A DNA stretch of 64,000 nucleotides from an uncultured Clostridium sp. (lineage in GTDB: Bacteria; Bacillota; Clostridia; UBA1212; UBA1255). The notes below the pieces were generated by a model that was not told where the DNA came from, did not search any database, and saw only the letters and a list, made by a program, of their open reading frames with translations. This document shows, piece by piece, positions 42,168 through 51,800 of the stretch. Numbering within the stretch: the first letter of the stretch is position 1; every line of letters starts with the position of its first letter. The position numbers were made by a program, and so were the translations under genes. Location of the stretch: assembly GCA_900543695.1 (NCBI GenBank), contig UQSG01000012.1, positions 1 through 64,000 of the forward strand. The letters are read 5' to 3'.

Positions 42168-42716
42168 ATGAAGAAGTTTGTATGTACGATTTGCGGTTAT
42201 GTTCACGAGGGAGACAGCGCTCCCGAATTTTGTCCCGTTTGCAAGGCGCCGGCCGAGAAGTTTAAAGAGATGGAAGCCAGCGGCGGTCTGGAATGGGCTG
42301 ACGAGCATAGAGTCGGCGTGGCAAAGGGCGTTGATGAAGAAGTCGTCGCGGGACTCAGATCAAATTTCGAGGGCGAATGTACAGAGGTCGGAATGTATCT
42401 TGCGATGGCAAGAGTCGCTGAACGCGAGGGCTATCCGGAAATCGGCGCCTTCTATAAGCTGGCCGCGTGGGAAGAGGCGGAGCATGCCGCAAAATTTGCC
42501 GAGCTTTTAGGGGAGTGCGTGACCGACAGCACAAAGAAGAACCTGGAGCTCAGAGTCGCTGCGGAGCACGGCGCGACGCAGGGCAAGAAGGATCTGGCTA
42601 CGCTTGCCAAGAAGCTGAACCTTGACGCGATCCACGACACCGTTCACGAGATGTGCAAGGATGAAGCACGGCATGGAAAAGGCTTCGAAGGGCTTCTGAA
42701 GAGATATTTCGGCTGA
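42168..42716 (+). CDS. Reverse-type rubrerythrin (NADH peroxidase component)
   Basis: A 182-residue protein with an N-terminal rubredoxin domain (CTICGYVHEG and CPVCKAPAEKF) and a C-terminal diiron four-helix bundle (ECTEVGMYLAMARVAEREGY, EEAEHAAKFAELLGE, HDTVHEMCKDEARHGKGF). This reversed domain order is the clostridial rubrerythrin that reduces hydrogen peroxide. GGAGGTAATAAGA precedes the ATG. The palindromic operator upstream suggests peroxide-responsive control. Confidence 0.95.
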   Translation: MKKFVCTICGYVHEGDSAPEFCPVCKAPAEKFKEMEASGGLEWADEHRVGVAKGVDEEVVAGLRSNFEGECTEVGMYLAMARVAEREGYPEIGAFYKLAAWEEAEHAAKFAELLGECVTDSTKKNLELRVAAEHGATQGKKDLATLAKKLNLDAIHDTVHEMCKDEARHGKGFEGLLKRYFG

Positions 42717-42750
42717 GAGGCTCGCCGCGTAGAACGGAAGAACATATTTG

Positions 42751-42789
42751 AAAAAGAAAGCAGGCGGATACGGCCTGCTTTTCTTTTTT
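42751..42789 (+). terminator. Rubrerythrin terminator
   Basis: AAAGCAGGC and GCCTGCTTT arms, preceded by an A run and followed by TTCTTTTTTT. Confidence 0.85.
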
Positions 42790-42982
42790 TGGGGCGCGCA
42801 AGGCGGAGCTTTCTGCCATCCTGTCTGCCGGCCGGCTCGTCGCTGAAGCCTTCCGCCTCGACGGCGCCGTAAAGTTTTTCCTCCATCTGGAACAAAAATC
42901 GATTACTAAAAAGGAATCCGGAACGACGGAAAAATGCTTGTAAATTCTGTCAGGATATACTATATTAAAATTATCAAGGAGA

Positions 42983-43174
42983 GTGACCGCAAGAACGGTC
43001 AAAGGGCTGAGCGATCAGTCGGTGCTTTGTGCGGAGGTCTTCGCTTATGATGCGGCGGGCAATTTCACCGATGCCGAGGACAGTGACACCAGCGGCCGGC
43101 TTGCTGTGCTTGGCGGCAGCGTATCTGTGGCGAAGAATGGATACGATAACATCGTATCACAAGTATTGAACTAA
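42983..43174 (+). pseudogene. RHS repeat relic
   Basis: The frame encodes RTVKGLSDQSVLCAEVFAYD followed by AAGNFTDAEDSD, close to the segment RTIKRLSDQSVLSAETFAYD of the minus-strand RHS toxin around 50275-50345, then degenerates. It is on the opposite strand from that toxin, so it is the remains of an inverted second RHS gene. Confidence 0.75.
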
Positions 43175-43471
43175 ATCATAAGCTGCAGAACTCGCCGCAA
43201 AAAAGGCCGTCAACACGGCAGGAGCGTATGCATGTAGAAGTGACGGATCGGGGAACTGAATTGGCAATAGGTCTTAGTTTTAGCATCGCTGGAAACACTC
43301 GTTACAGGCGGGATTGGTGTCTGAGACGATGCTCCGACTTGGAGTGCGGCAATTGCTGCTTGGGGATGTTTAGCTTAAGTATATTTTCTGGGAATTAAGG
43401 TTAATGGGATCAGATGTCATTTATGTATTTGATCCCATTAATGAAAATAAAAAGTGTACAGAAGGGATTTT
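43175..43471 (+). other. Decayed toxin-tip region with 11-bp-arm hairpin
   Basis: One frame (43274-43378) reads SLETLVTGGIGV, a stop, then DDAPTWSAAIAAWG and a stop, like a small Gly/Ala-rich hydrophobic toxin tail with a nonsense change. TAATGGGATCA (43402-43412) pairs with TGATCCCATTA (43430-43440) just before the next gene. The hairpin has no clear T run. Confidence 0.35.
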
Positions 43472-44797
43472 ATGAGGCATCAAGACAATTCACATGATGT
43501 ATTTCGTCGATATTATTTTAGAGGTTTTTTGATTTTAATGGCATATCTCCTTATAGTAGTTCCTATTATATGGCTTTATCCAAACCTTTGGTCTGCTGTG
43601 TTTTGCTTTGTACTTTTTCTTCCCGTAAAAATTCTTATAAGAATAACTGCAAATAAGACGTTTGCTTCTGTCTTATTTGAAAAACTTGATGCGTTTGCGT
43701 TTCAGAAGATTATAAACGATAAGCGCTTTGTTGCTCCTGTTACATATCGCATCGGTGCGGCAATATTCACCGGAGATTACCAAACCGTCGTCAATATTGC
43801 CGTATCGCAAATGCGAAAGAAGAAGTGTTCGATAAAAGTAAAGTCTTTCTGTTTAAGTATTTTGGCTCGCACGTATTTTGAATTAAGGGATTTTGAAAAA
43901 TTACGGGCTCTGCTCGCAAAATATGAGGAGTATAAAGAACAGTATCCTTCAAAATCATTTTTAAGAACGACAGATTCCGTATGGAGATATTATCAATATT
44001 TTTTGGATCAAAATTACGAGGCATGCAAAGCTGTATGTCGGGAAAGAGATGCTGCACATAACCCTAAAGCGTTGGGTGCGAAAATCCAAAAACTGCAAAA
44101 TGACTTCCTTTATGCGGTTGCTTGTTATGAAAACAGAGAAACAGATGCTGCAAAGGAGTCTTTTGAACACATCATTTCTTATGCGCCTCGGATGAACGTC
44201 GCAAGTATTTCACAAAAGTATGTCGAGGCGATCGAACAGAATCGATCGCCCTTGCTGCCTGATACGGAAGTTCTTCCCGATGACAGTTACCAGATGCATG
44301 ATGCAAGAACTGCCGCTAAAATACGGCGCTATGGAATCATCAAGAGAATCGTCATCATCATAGTTGTTGCTTTGCTTGCCTTGACATATTATATAGACAA
44401 AAGGGAAAAAGATGAAATCCGTTCATTCGAAGTCAAACTCAATGACGCTTTGGCGGAGAAATATGGAGAAGCAGTTTGGATTGATCACTTTGGTTTGGAA
44501 AAAGGTGAGGTGTATGTTGCTTCTCTTTGCTTAGCAAAAAATGGTAATGAACTGGACTTGGTTGAAGTGGTATCATCGGACCGAGACGTAACATTCGATG
44601 TTTTGACGGTTGTGGAAGATATAGAGATCGATTCCTATTATTGCACTGAAGGTCCGTTCAACGACTATTATATCGGATATGAAATATCATCAAAAGAACC
44701 TGCCGCGGAACCCCTTTATTATTTATCAGAGTTTGACTATAATAACAATACATATTGGTTTTACATTGATTATATTGAAATAATCCCCAAAAACTGA
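43472..44797 (+). CDS. Membrane protein with TPR-like helical domain, candidate immunity
   Basis: A 441-residue protein; the ATG at 43472 has AGAAGGG upstream. Two membrane helices near the N-terminus (FLILMAYLLIVVPIIWLY, AVFCFVLFLPVKILI) are followed by a cytoplasmic-looking helical repeat domain (about 80-270). A third helix (IVIIIVVALLALTYYI) leads to a C-terminal outer domain of ~130 residues. It lies after RHS and toxin-tip relics and before a multi-spanning protein. The minus-strand pair after the large RHS toxin has the same order (TM plus TPR-like protein, then multi-spanning protein). No family is recognised. Confidence 0.55.
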   Translation: MRHQDNSHDVFRRYYFRGFLILMAYLLIVVPIIWLYPNLWSAVFCFVLFLPVKILIRITANKTFASVLFEKLDAFAFQKIINDKRFVAPVTYRIGAAIFTGDYQTVVNIAVSQMRKKKCSIKVKSFCLSILARTYFELRDFEKLRALLAKYEEYKEQYPSKSFLRTTDSVWRYYQYFLDQNYEACKAVCRERDAAHNPKALGAKIQKLQNDFLYAVACYENRETDAAKESFEHIISYAPRMNVASISQKYVEAIEQNRSPLLPDTEVLPDDSYQMHDARTAAKIRRYGIIKRIVIIIVVALLALTYYIDKREKDEIRSFEVKLNDALAEKYGEAVWIDHFGLEKGEVYVASLCLAKNGNELDLVEVVSSDRDVTFDVLTVVEDIEIDSYYCTEGPFNDYYIGYEISSKEPAAEPLYYLSEFDYNNNTYWFYIDYIEIIPKN

Positions 44798-44850
44798 ATT
44801 ATGACCGTGGATCAAGCTGCAGAAGTCTGATTTGAGTTGAGAGGCAATAT

Positions 44851-45729
44851 ATGAGAGAGAAGGTACGGGACTTAATATACCTTGATACAGAAAGATATAC
44901 ATCACTTGACAATCTGCGAGTATTTTATTGGGGTATTATCATTCTTCCATTTTTTATGGTGCTGATAGGAATTATCTCGATCAAAATGATCGGAGTATGC
45001 TGGAGGTCGTTGTTTCCGATTGTTTCTATTGCAGTGTGGAGCGTGCTCTATTGGATATTTGTTTTGACGATTCAAAGCAAGAAAACAAAAAAAACATTTG
45101 AGCTGAGATTTCTCGTAAATGGTATATGCGGAGTTTTTTTATCTTCTCTTTGGTGGATCTTCGCTGCCTCATTTAGTTTCCCTACGGACACTCCATTATT
45201 TGAACCCGATTTCCTGTTATTGATTCTGCCCTTTTATTTGCTTTTTACCGTGATTTATATCGCCGCTATTATTCTTGGTGTGCATAAAGGAATTTATGGT
45301 AAGATAAGAGAAAAAGGCCGCAGCCGGACATTTCTTATGATATCCGCTTATGCCGGGGCGATTTTGCCTGGTATGGGATCGGTTGGTATGAATATGTCGA
45401 GATTAATGCGAGCACATGCAAGCGAACGTGCACAAACAATAGCTGTGACGATTGGTATCGTCTTGTTGATTTTTCTTCCGGCAATCGCGCACATTAACTT
45501 CGTTCAGTATTACTACTGCAAAAAATATGGCATTACGTGCGATGAAGATGGGAACGAAACCTCACCTAAGTTGGAGCGCAAGCCGAAAGTCCCGAAACGC
45601 CGCGCGAGGAAAATAAAAAAAGTCAAGAAAAAACTTCCTCTCGCGGTCAGGATTCTCATCGGGATTGTCTGCACATGTGCGGCGATATTCCTTGCGCTGC
45701 TTATTATCGGATTTATCAGAAGCATATAG
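44851..45729 (+). CDS. Multi-spanning membrane protein, candidate immunity (copy 1)
   Basis: A 292-residue protein with about seven hydrophobic segments and a basic loop before the last (PKRRARKIKKVKKK). It opens MREKVRDLIYLDTERYTSL and contains NFVQYYYCKKYGITCDEDGN. The minus-strand protein at 47250-48104 is a clear paralogue (MEEKVRNFIYLDTKRYISL, same QYYYCKKYGIT stretch and RSI end). Both lie downstream of RHS coding sequence. Multi-spanning immunity proteins typically counter pore-forming or membrane-acting toxins; here that is inference. Confidence 0.55.
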   Translation: MREKVRDLIYLDTERYTSLDNLRVFYWGIIILPFFMVLIGIISIKMIGVCWRSLFPIVSIAVWSVLYWIFVLTIQSKKTKKTFELRFLVNGICGVFLSSLWWIFAASFSFPTDTPLFEPDFLLLILPFYLLFTVIYIAAIILGVHKGIYGKIREKGRSRTFLMISAYAGAILPGMGSVGMNMSRLMRAHASERAQTIAVTIGIVLLIFLPAIAHINFVQYYYCKKYGITCDEDGNETSPKLERKPKVPKRRARKIKKVKKKLPLAVRILIGIVCTCAAIFLALLIIGFIRSI

Positions 45730-45754
45730 CTTTAGAATCCCGGCGTCATTCGGA
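45570..45754. repeat. Arm 1 of a large inverted repeat
   Basis: The 3' ends of the paralogous membrane-protein genes and the bases just beyond them are inverted copies. 45721-45754 matches the reverse complement of 47225-47258 exactly over 34 bp, and the adjoining ~39 coding bases differ at one position. The second arm is about 47225-47410. The arms face each other about 1.5 kb apart. Confidence 0.75.
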
Positions 45755-45975
45755 AAGCGGCTTTCAGCCAAGAAGATAGGGAAATCTGAGAGAAAATCGC
45801 ATAAAAAGCAATTTCTGTATATGGGATTGCTGATACATGGGAGACTGCTGCTGATTTCTTTGGGAACGCGGGCATTGCTGCGGGAGATTTCTTCCGGTTT
45901 GCTTGATTGGTAACGAAGACGGGGTATATAATAAAATGGTATCGTTTGAAATTGTTTGGAAAATGGATGATTTGA

Positions 45976-46245
45976 ATCCTGGATTATGATCAAGTCAATC
46001 AGAATGCACCCTGGGATATTAAGCGGGATAATCCGTGAAAGCAACAATTTGGCGATATTAAAATGCCTGATTATGGCGGCGTTGCGGCAAAAGGTCTAAA
46101 AAATATTTTTTCAGAAGAGCTGCGTGATGCGTCCGCCTATTATGGTGATTCTGAAGAGGACCATGAAGCAATAAAGAAAGGAATTGATTTTTATTATGAA
46201 GATTATCCGAATGCAAAACCCGGCATTAACCGAACGATTCCATAA
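45976..46245 (+). pseudogene. Relic of a type-44 polymorphic toxin tip
   Basis: The frame reads DYDQVNQNAPWDIKRDNP, an in-frame TGA at 46036, then KQQFGDIKMPDYGGVAAKGL and SAYYGDSEEDHEAIKKGIDF. The W-D-I-K-x-x-x-P-W start and the G-D-x-x-x-D-x-x-x-I-x-x-G-I end are what I recall for toxin type 44 (Ntox44). The middle (G-N-x-x-Y-G-Y region) is missing. The stop falls where a Trp is expected (TGG to TGA). There is no RHS carrier. It overlaps the following lipoprotein gene. Confidence 0.5.
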
Positions 46246-46738
46246 TTTAAAAAGGAATCTTGTCATTCCACTTATAATGCTTCTGCTGTGCCTTTCTATG
46301 GGCGCATGCACGATTGATAACTATTCTCCGAAAGTATATGATGATTCAGAAGCGGTTCGGGAAATATATACAAACAATCAGGAAGATTTTTCGGAAATTG
46401 CTCTTTTGCTGAAAGATTCAGATTTGTTTGATTATCTTTATTCGATAGATAGAAAATCTATTTTCGGACCTTCAATCCCTGAAAGAGAGAAATATTTTAC
46501 GGAAAACGAATATCAACAGCTGTGCGATTTTTTAGATCTATATCAACCATATGAAATTGGGAAAAGCAATGGATACTTGCGTTTTGTGTTCTTATGCGTA
46601 AATGAAGATGTCGTTTTATTTTACATGGAAAATGATGATTGGTTAGATTATATAAGTCAAGATTATGATGTGATAATGCTTAAACCTAACTGGTATATCG
46701 GGACACATCCAAGCGATGTTGAAAGAACTCAAAAGTAA
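46211..46738 (+). CDS. Putative immunity lipoprotein of the type-44 tip
   Basis: About 175 residues. After a short leader comes a lipoprotein signal (LVIPLIMLLLCLSMGACT) and an acidic outer domain (EAVREIYTNNQEDFSEIALL, YLRFVFLCVNEDVVLFYMEN). The start overlaps the toxin relic in another frame; the ATG at 46211 is one option and later starts are possible. Position right after the toxin tip indicates immunity. The family is not recognised. Confidence 0.5.
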   Translation: MQNPALTERFHNLKRNLVIPLIMLLLCLSMGACTIDNYSPKVYDDSEAVREIYTNNQEDFSEIALLLKDSDLFDYLYSIDRKSIFGPSIPEREKYFTENEYQQLCDFLDLYQPYEIGKSNGYLRFVFLCVNEDVVLFYMENDDWLDYISQDYDVIMLKPNWYIGTHPSDVERTQK

Positions 46739-47224
46739 ATTTGAGAAGAAAACAAAAAGCAAAATCGATTTTGGGGCTGTAAAAATAGTACTAAATCGTT
46801 TTATACTGCAATTTGTCCTGCTGACTTCTTGTGCAGGCTCTGCAAGCTGTACTTACGACACCAGCGGAAACGTGCTCTCCGTAACCGACAGCACCGCCAG
46901 ATCACGAGGACCTACGGTGCGCTTAGCGAAATGCTTCAATGGAAGATCGATTGTTGATGACTTGCGAAAATTGTTTCCGGAGCAGTGCCGAAAAGTCTCT
47001 TGTTTTATGTATCTGTTCTGCTTCTGGTTATTGCGTTTTCCTGTGTATTGGCAGTGTATATAGTCTTGTCAAAAGCATTTACTTAAAAAAGCATGATTTT
47101 GGATACAATTATATTTACAGTTTGGTTTTCTGAACGAGATATACTTGAATTTATGTGTTTTGCGATATAAAAGAAATCGCGGCGCATCTTTTTTGATGAA
47201 CCGCGATTTTCGGTTTTCCCCGTA
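46739..47224. other. Degenerate spacer with RHS scrap
   Basis: At about 46828-46905 a frame encodes SASCTYDTSGNVLSVTDST, one YD repeat of the RHS type, followed by unrelated codons. The rest shows only short AT-rich frames. No complete gene is visible. Confidence 0.5.
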
Positions 47225-47249
47225 TCCGAATGACGCCGGGATTCTAAAG

Positions 47250-48104
47250 CTATATGCTTCTGATAAATCCGATAATAAACAGCGCAAGGAATATCGCCGC
47301 AAATGCGCAGACAATCCCGATGAGGATCCTAACTGCGAGGGGACGCTTTTTCTTAACTTTTTTCATTTTTCTTGCGCGGCATTTCGGGGCTTTCGGCCTG
47401 CGCTCTAATTCAGGTGAAGTTTCATTCCCATCTTCGTCGCACGTAATGCCATATTTTTTGCAATAGTAATACTGAACAAAATTGACGTTTGCCAATCCTA
47501 TAAGGAAAATCAGCAAAACAAAGCCAACCGCTACAACGGTGTACCGAATATCCATGCTTGCATGTGCCCGCAGAAATCTCGCAGAATACATGCCGGATAT
47601 GCCGGCGCCTGGAAGAAGCTCGGAAAAAATCCCCGTCAACATCAAAGCAGTTTTGCTTTGACTTTTCTCCTTTATCTTGCTATAAATGCCTTTATGCACA
47701 AAGAGGATAATAACGGCCATATAAATCGCAGTAAAAAGCAAGTAAAAGAGCAGAATCCACAGAAAGAAATTCAATTCCGCAAATGGCGCGTCGGATACGA
47801 GATTAATGGCGATATACAATATCCAAAAGAGGGAAGACACAAATAATCCTAATATCCCATTTACAAGAAACCGCAATTCAAATGTTTTTTTTACGCGTTT
47901 GCTTTGAAGTATCAGCACAAATATCCACCAAAGCAAGCTCCATACCGCTATGGATACAAGCGGGAACAGCGATTTCCCCGCAATCCCCATAACAATCATT
48001 ATAATTGGGATGATAAGAACTTTCCAATAAAAAACCTTTAAAAAGCTTAACGAGATATACCTTTTTGTATCGAGATATATAAAATTGCGCACTTTCTCTT
48101 CCAT
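47250..48104 (-). CDS. Multi-spanning membrane protein, candidate immunity (copy 2)
   Basis: A 284-residue paralogue of 44851-45729, with about seven hydrophobic segments and the same basic loop (RARKMKKVKKKRPL) before the final helix. It is the last gene of the minus-strand RHS operon. AAGGAGATCAAA lies upstream of its ATG. The two copies differ enough in the membrane core to recognise different partners, while the C-terminus and downstream DNA are almost identical, a sign of recent duplication or gene conversion. Confidence 0.55.
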   Translation of the reverse strand: MEEKVRNFIYLDTKRYISLSFLKVFYWKVLIIPIIMIVMGIAGKSLFPLVSIAVWSLLWWIFVLILQSKRVKKTFELRFLVNGILGLFVSSLFWILYIAINLVSDAPFAELNFFLWILLFYLLFTAIYMAVIILFVHKGIYSKIKEKSQSKTALMLTGIFSELLPGAGISGMYSARFLRAHASMDIRYTVVAVGFVLLIFLIGLANVNFVQYYYCKKYGITCDEDGNETSPELERRPKAPKCRARKMKKVKKKRPLAVRILIGIVCAFAAIFLALFIIGFIRSI

Positions 48105-48176
48105 TTTGATCTCCTTATATTATCCGAATATTCCTGCAAAAAGCCCCCGATTGCATTTCCTGTCTCTTCAAATTTT

Positions 48177-48794
48177 TTAAGCAGTCGGAACGCTGCGGCG
48201 AATCGGCTCGGAAGAGAATACTTCATCTGCAATCTGCTTTAAAACAAAGATTTTCAGCTGCGGGTATATCTCTTTCATTTTCTCCTGTGCCGCCGCAAAA
48301 TCACCCTGCCTGTGCATGGAAACACTGTCTAGAAAAGTTCTGTATACTTGTGTGCTCTCACTGCAATTAATCTTATCATAATGCGCTTTCATGGCGTCTG
48401 CATCCTTTTGCTGCAGATAAAACAAAGCCAGCCAAAACTCTTTTATATCGTTGCGCAGCAAAGCATTGATGTGCTCCAGAAACCGTTCGTGATCGGATTT
48501 TGAGAAATACGCAATCGCAAGCGCAAAATTCAGATATTCAATACTTTGGACTGTGGCTTTGGTTGATCGCCGGGCGTTATACTTCTTGTAAACCTTCTGA
48601 AGCTTTTCGCCGTCTTTTATCACCTCATCGTAGTTGCCGGCTGCAATATTATCTGCTATACGTTTGCCTTTACGTCTTAATAGAATCGCGCGTATGGTAT
48701 TGAATACCATAATAACAGCAATCATAATTAAAATGACAATTAAGGGCTCAAAGTGAAATTCTACATTACCGACAGTTTTTGAAAGCATATCCAC
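48177..48794 (-). CDS. Membrane-anchored TPR-like protein after the RHS toxin
   Basis: A 205-residue protein with one N-terminal membrane helix (PLIVILIMIAVIMVFNTI) and a helical repeat domain (GNYDEVIKDGEKLQKVYKK, LNFALAIAYFSKSDHERFLE, EFWLALFYLQQKDADAMKAH). It lies 59 bases after the RHS toxin gene and is therefore the first candidate for its immunity protein. It resembles the central domain of the 441-residue protein at 43472-44797 in layout, not in obvious sequence. Confidence 0.55.
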   Translation of the reverse strand: MDMLSKTVGNVEFHFEPLIVILIMIAVIMVFNTIRAILLRRKGKRIADNIAAGNYDEVIKDGEKLQKVYKKYNARRSTKATVQSIEYLNFALAIAYFSKSDHERFLEHINALLRNDIKEFWLALFYLQQKDADAMKAHYDKINCSESTQVYRTFLDSVSMHRQGDFAAAQEKMKEIYPQLKIFVLKQIADEVFSSEPIRRSVPTA

Positions 48795-48853
48795 ACCTCA
48801 GAAAAATTTATTTATCCTCCAATAAAGGGCTCTGATACCGGCTCATATAGATG

Positions 48854-51800
48854 CTAATGCATAAATGCCGGAATGAAAATCGTTCCGCCAGAATACGCCC
48901 CAGCAATTGCCAGACTGGCTACTACGACAGCCGTCTCTGGGCCGTTTAACGAGTATTTTGTATATATATAACCATCACCCGCGTTATATGCGACTTTATA
49001 AAAAATTCGTCCTGGTACACTAGTTCCAATTTCATGAGAAACATTATCCATGTGAATATTTAGAGAAGCTTGTGGCCCCGTGGATAAACCTGCACCATAA
49101 CCATTAATATTGACATCAATACCTATCGACCATTCCCAAAATTCCCACAAATTTTCTCCTGCGGAGATAAAAAACGTTATAGGCTTTTCATTCCCAAAAC
49201 TTTTATTATAGCCAATACCATCTTCATAAGTTGCAAGATAATAATACTGGTGATTCAATGTCTTTTCTTTTCCTATGCTCGCATAAAAACCAACATTATC
49301 CATAATTGCATTAACTATGTTACTTAAGCCATCCATAAGTTGTATGCCTGCATTGAAGAGAACATTTCCGGCAGGTTTTACAACATTGCTATCAATCCAA
49401 GCTATGGCGCTTTCTGCCGCATCCTTCACATCATTATAAGTGCTGGTGATCCAATCTTTTGCGCTATTATAGGTATCAACAACAAAATCTTTTGCGTCAT
49501 TGTAAGTATCAACAATCCAACTCTTTGCGTCGTTATAAGCATCGACAACCCAATCTTTAACTGCATTATACTTATCCTTCAGCCAGCCTACAAATAGTCC
49601 GAACGGATCCACAAAGGACACGGGGTTGCCGTTTGCATAAGCATACCGGTTCAGTGTGATTGCATTGGAAATCTGTCCGGCGATCACATCCGCGTTGACG
49701 AACCGCTTCATATCCGGAGAGTAATATCTCGCTCTCATATAAATGAGTCCGTTGGCATCCGTCACAACGCCGTCTCTGCCGTTGTAGCCGAAGATTACCG
49801 CGCTCGTGCCCGTTCTGCCGATCAGCTTCCCGTAGGTATCATATGCGAATGTATCGGTAATGATTCCATTTGCATCGGTAATCGCAACGGTGCTGCCTCT
49901 GCAGTCGAAGTGATACGTCCTGAACGTGCTGCCGGTCTGCTCTCCGATCAGCCCAAGTCCGTATACGTATTTCGTTACGTTGCTGCCCGTCGTCTTTGTC
50001 AGAAGCCTGCTGAGCCTTGCGTTGGTGTCGTAAGTATAGGCAGTATCTTCTTCGGCGCAAAGATTCCGGATTCTCACCTCCTCGGCGTTATACGTATAGG
50101 TGTGACCACCTGCGGTAATGAGTCTGTTTGCAGAATCGTAGGTGCAGGACATCGAGCCGTTTGAGAGCAGGTTGCCGTCCATGTCATAGGACACGGTGCT
50201 GCCGCCGAACGCAACAAGCCGGTTGTTGGTATCATATTGGAAGCTGCTGCTCCCGGCGTCGGTGAGATTGCCCGCCGCATCATAAGCGAAGGTTTCCGCA
50301 GAAAGAACCGACTGATCGCTCAATCTTTTGATCGTTCTTGCAGTCACTCTACCTAAATTGTCGTAAGTATAGTATATTTTCGTGGAATTTGCAAGAACCT
50401 TCTCCTCGGTAATTCTGGAAAGATCGTCATAAACATACTCAAAGCCGGTAATTACCGCACCGGAAGAGGTTTTTTCCACGGTGGAAGTTACTCTCTGCTT
50501 ATTGTCGTAAACGGTAGTCGTTACGCTGCCGTCAGGCTTGGTTACGCCGACCACGTTGTTGTTCACGTCGTAGGTATAAGAGGTGACTCTGTTTGCCCAG
50601 TCGGTGACGCGAATGAGATTCCGGTTTGCATCATACGCGTAGGTAACCGCCGTATTGTCAGGATAAATGAGTTTGGAAAGATTGCCGACCGTATCATACT
50701 CGTAGCGGATGATTTTACCGTAGGTATCGGTGCAGCTCGTTACACGATTGAGCGCGTCAAACGTTCTGGTAATCGTGCCGTGGCTGTCGGTTACGGTAAG
50801 CACGTTTCCGTTGGCATCGTAGGTATAGCTCACGGTGCCTTCGGGAGAGGTGCAGCCCGTCATTCTGCCCATAGCGTCATAGAAGAACTGCCGGACCTGG
50901 CCGCGCGCGTTGGTCCGCTTCTTCCTGAGGCTCAGCTCGTTGTAGGTGTAGGACACCGTACCGCCCGAGACGGTCGATTCGGAAATCAGCCTGCCCATGT
51001 CGTCGTAGGTGTAATTGGTTGCACCGCCAAGCGGGCCGGCAAGCTGTGTAACGTTTTCAAGCAGATCGTAGGCTGACGTGCTCGTATTGTTTGCCGCGTC
51101 ACGCACCGACGTATTCAGCCCGCGAGAGTTGTAGGCGAACTCCGTGCGGCGGTTCAGGGAATCGGTTACGCTTTCGACCTTGCCGAGCGCATTGTAGGTA
51201 TAGGTGACGGCCTTGCCCATCGCATCGGTAACAGTAAGGGGCAGATTGAGACTGTTATAAACTGTTTCACTGATGGTATTGCCCTTTGCATCGGCAGTCT
51301 TAATGACGTTGCCGGCCGCGTCGTAGGTTGTGGTAAACACATTGCCGCGCGCATCTGTAACGGTGGTTCTTCTGCCGAGCGCATCGTAGCCGTAGAAGAC
51401 GGTGTTGTTCAGAGCGTCCTTGACGGAAACACACTGATTCAGGCAGTTATACGTATAGGTCGTAACGTGGTTCAGCGCATCCTTGACCGTGAGCAGATTG
51501 TTGTTTGCATCGTAGGTGTACGTTGTTACGTTGTTCTTAGCGTCGGTCGCGGTGAGCCGGTTGCCGAATGCGTCATAGGTGTAGGTTTTCGTGTTGCCGA
51601 GCGCATCGGTCTCGGAAAGCAGATCGCCGGCCTTGGAATACGTATACACGGTCGTTCCCGCCGCCGCGTTGGTGACCTTAACTACCTTGGACATTGCGTT
51701 GTACTCATACGAGGTCGTATTGTCCTCCTCGTCGGTAACAGTCAGAACGTTTCCGGCTTTGTCGTAGGTCTTGGTAGTCACCGCGCCCTTTGGATTCGTT

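Noticed and set aside
49390..49590. Tandem 33-bp DNA repeat as a minisatellite
   Set aside because: The repeats are in frame and preserve an amphipathic 11-residue pattern with varied codons, so they are better explained as a protein repeat.
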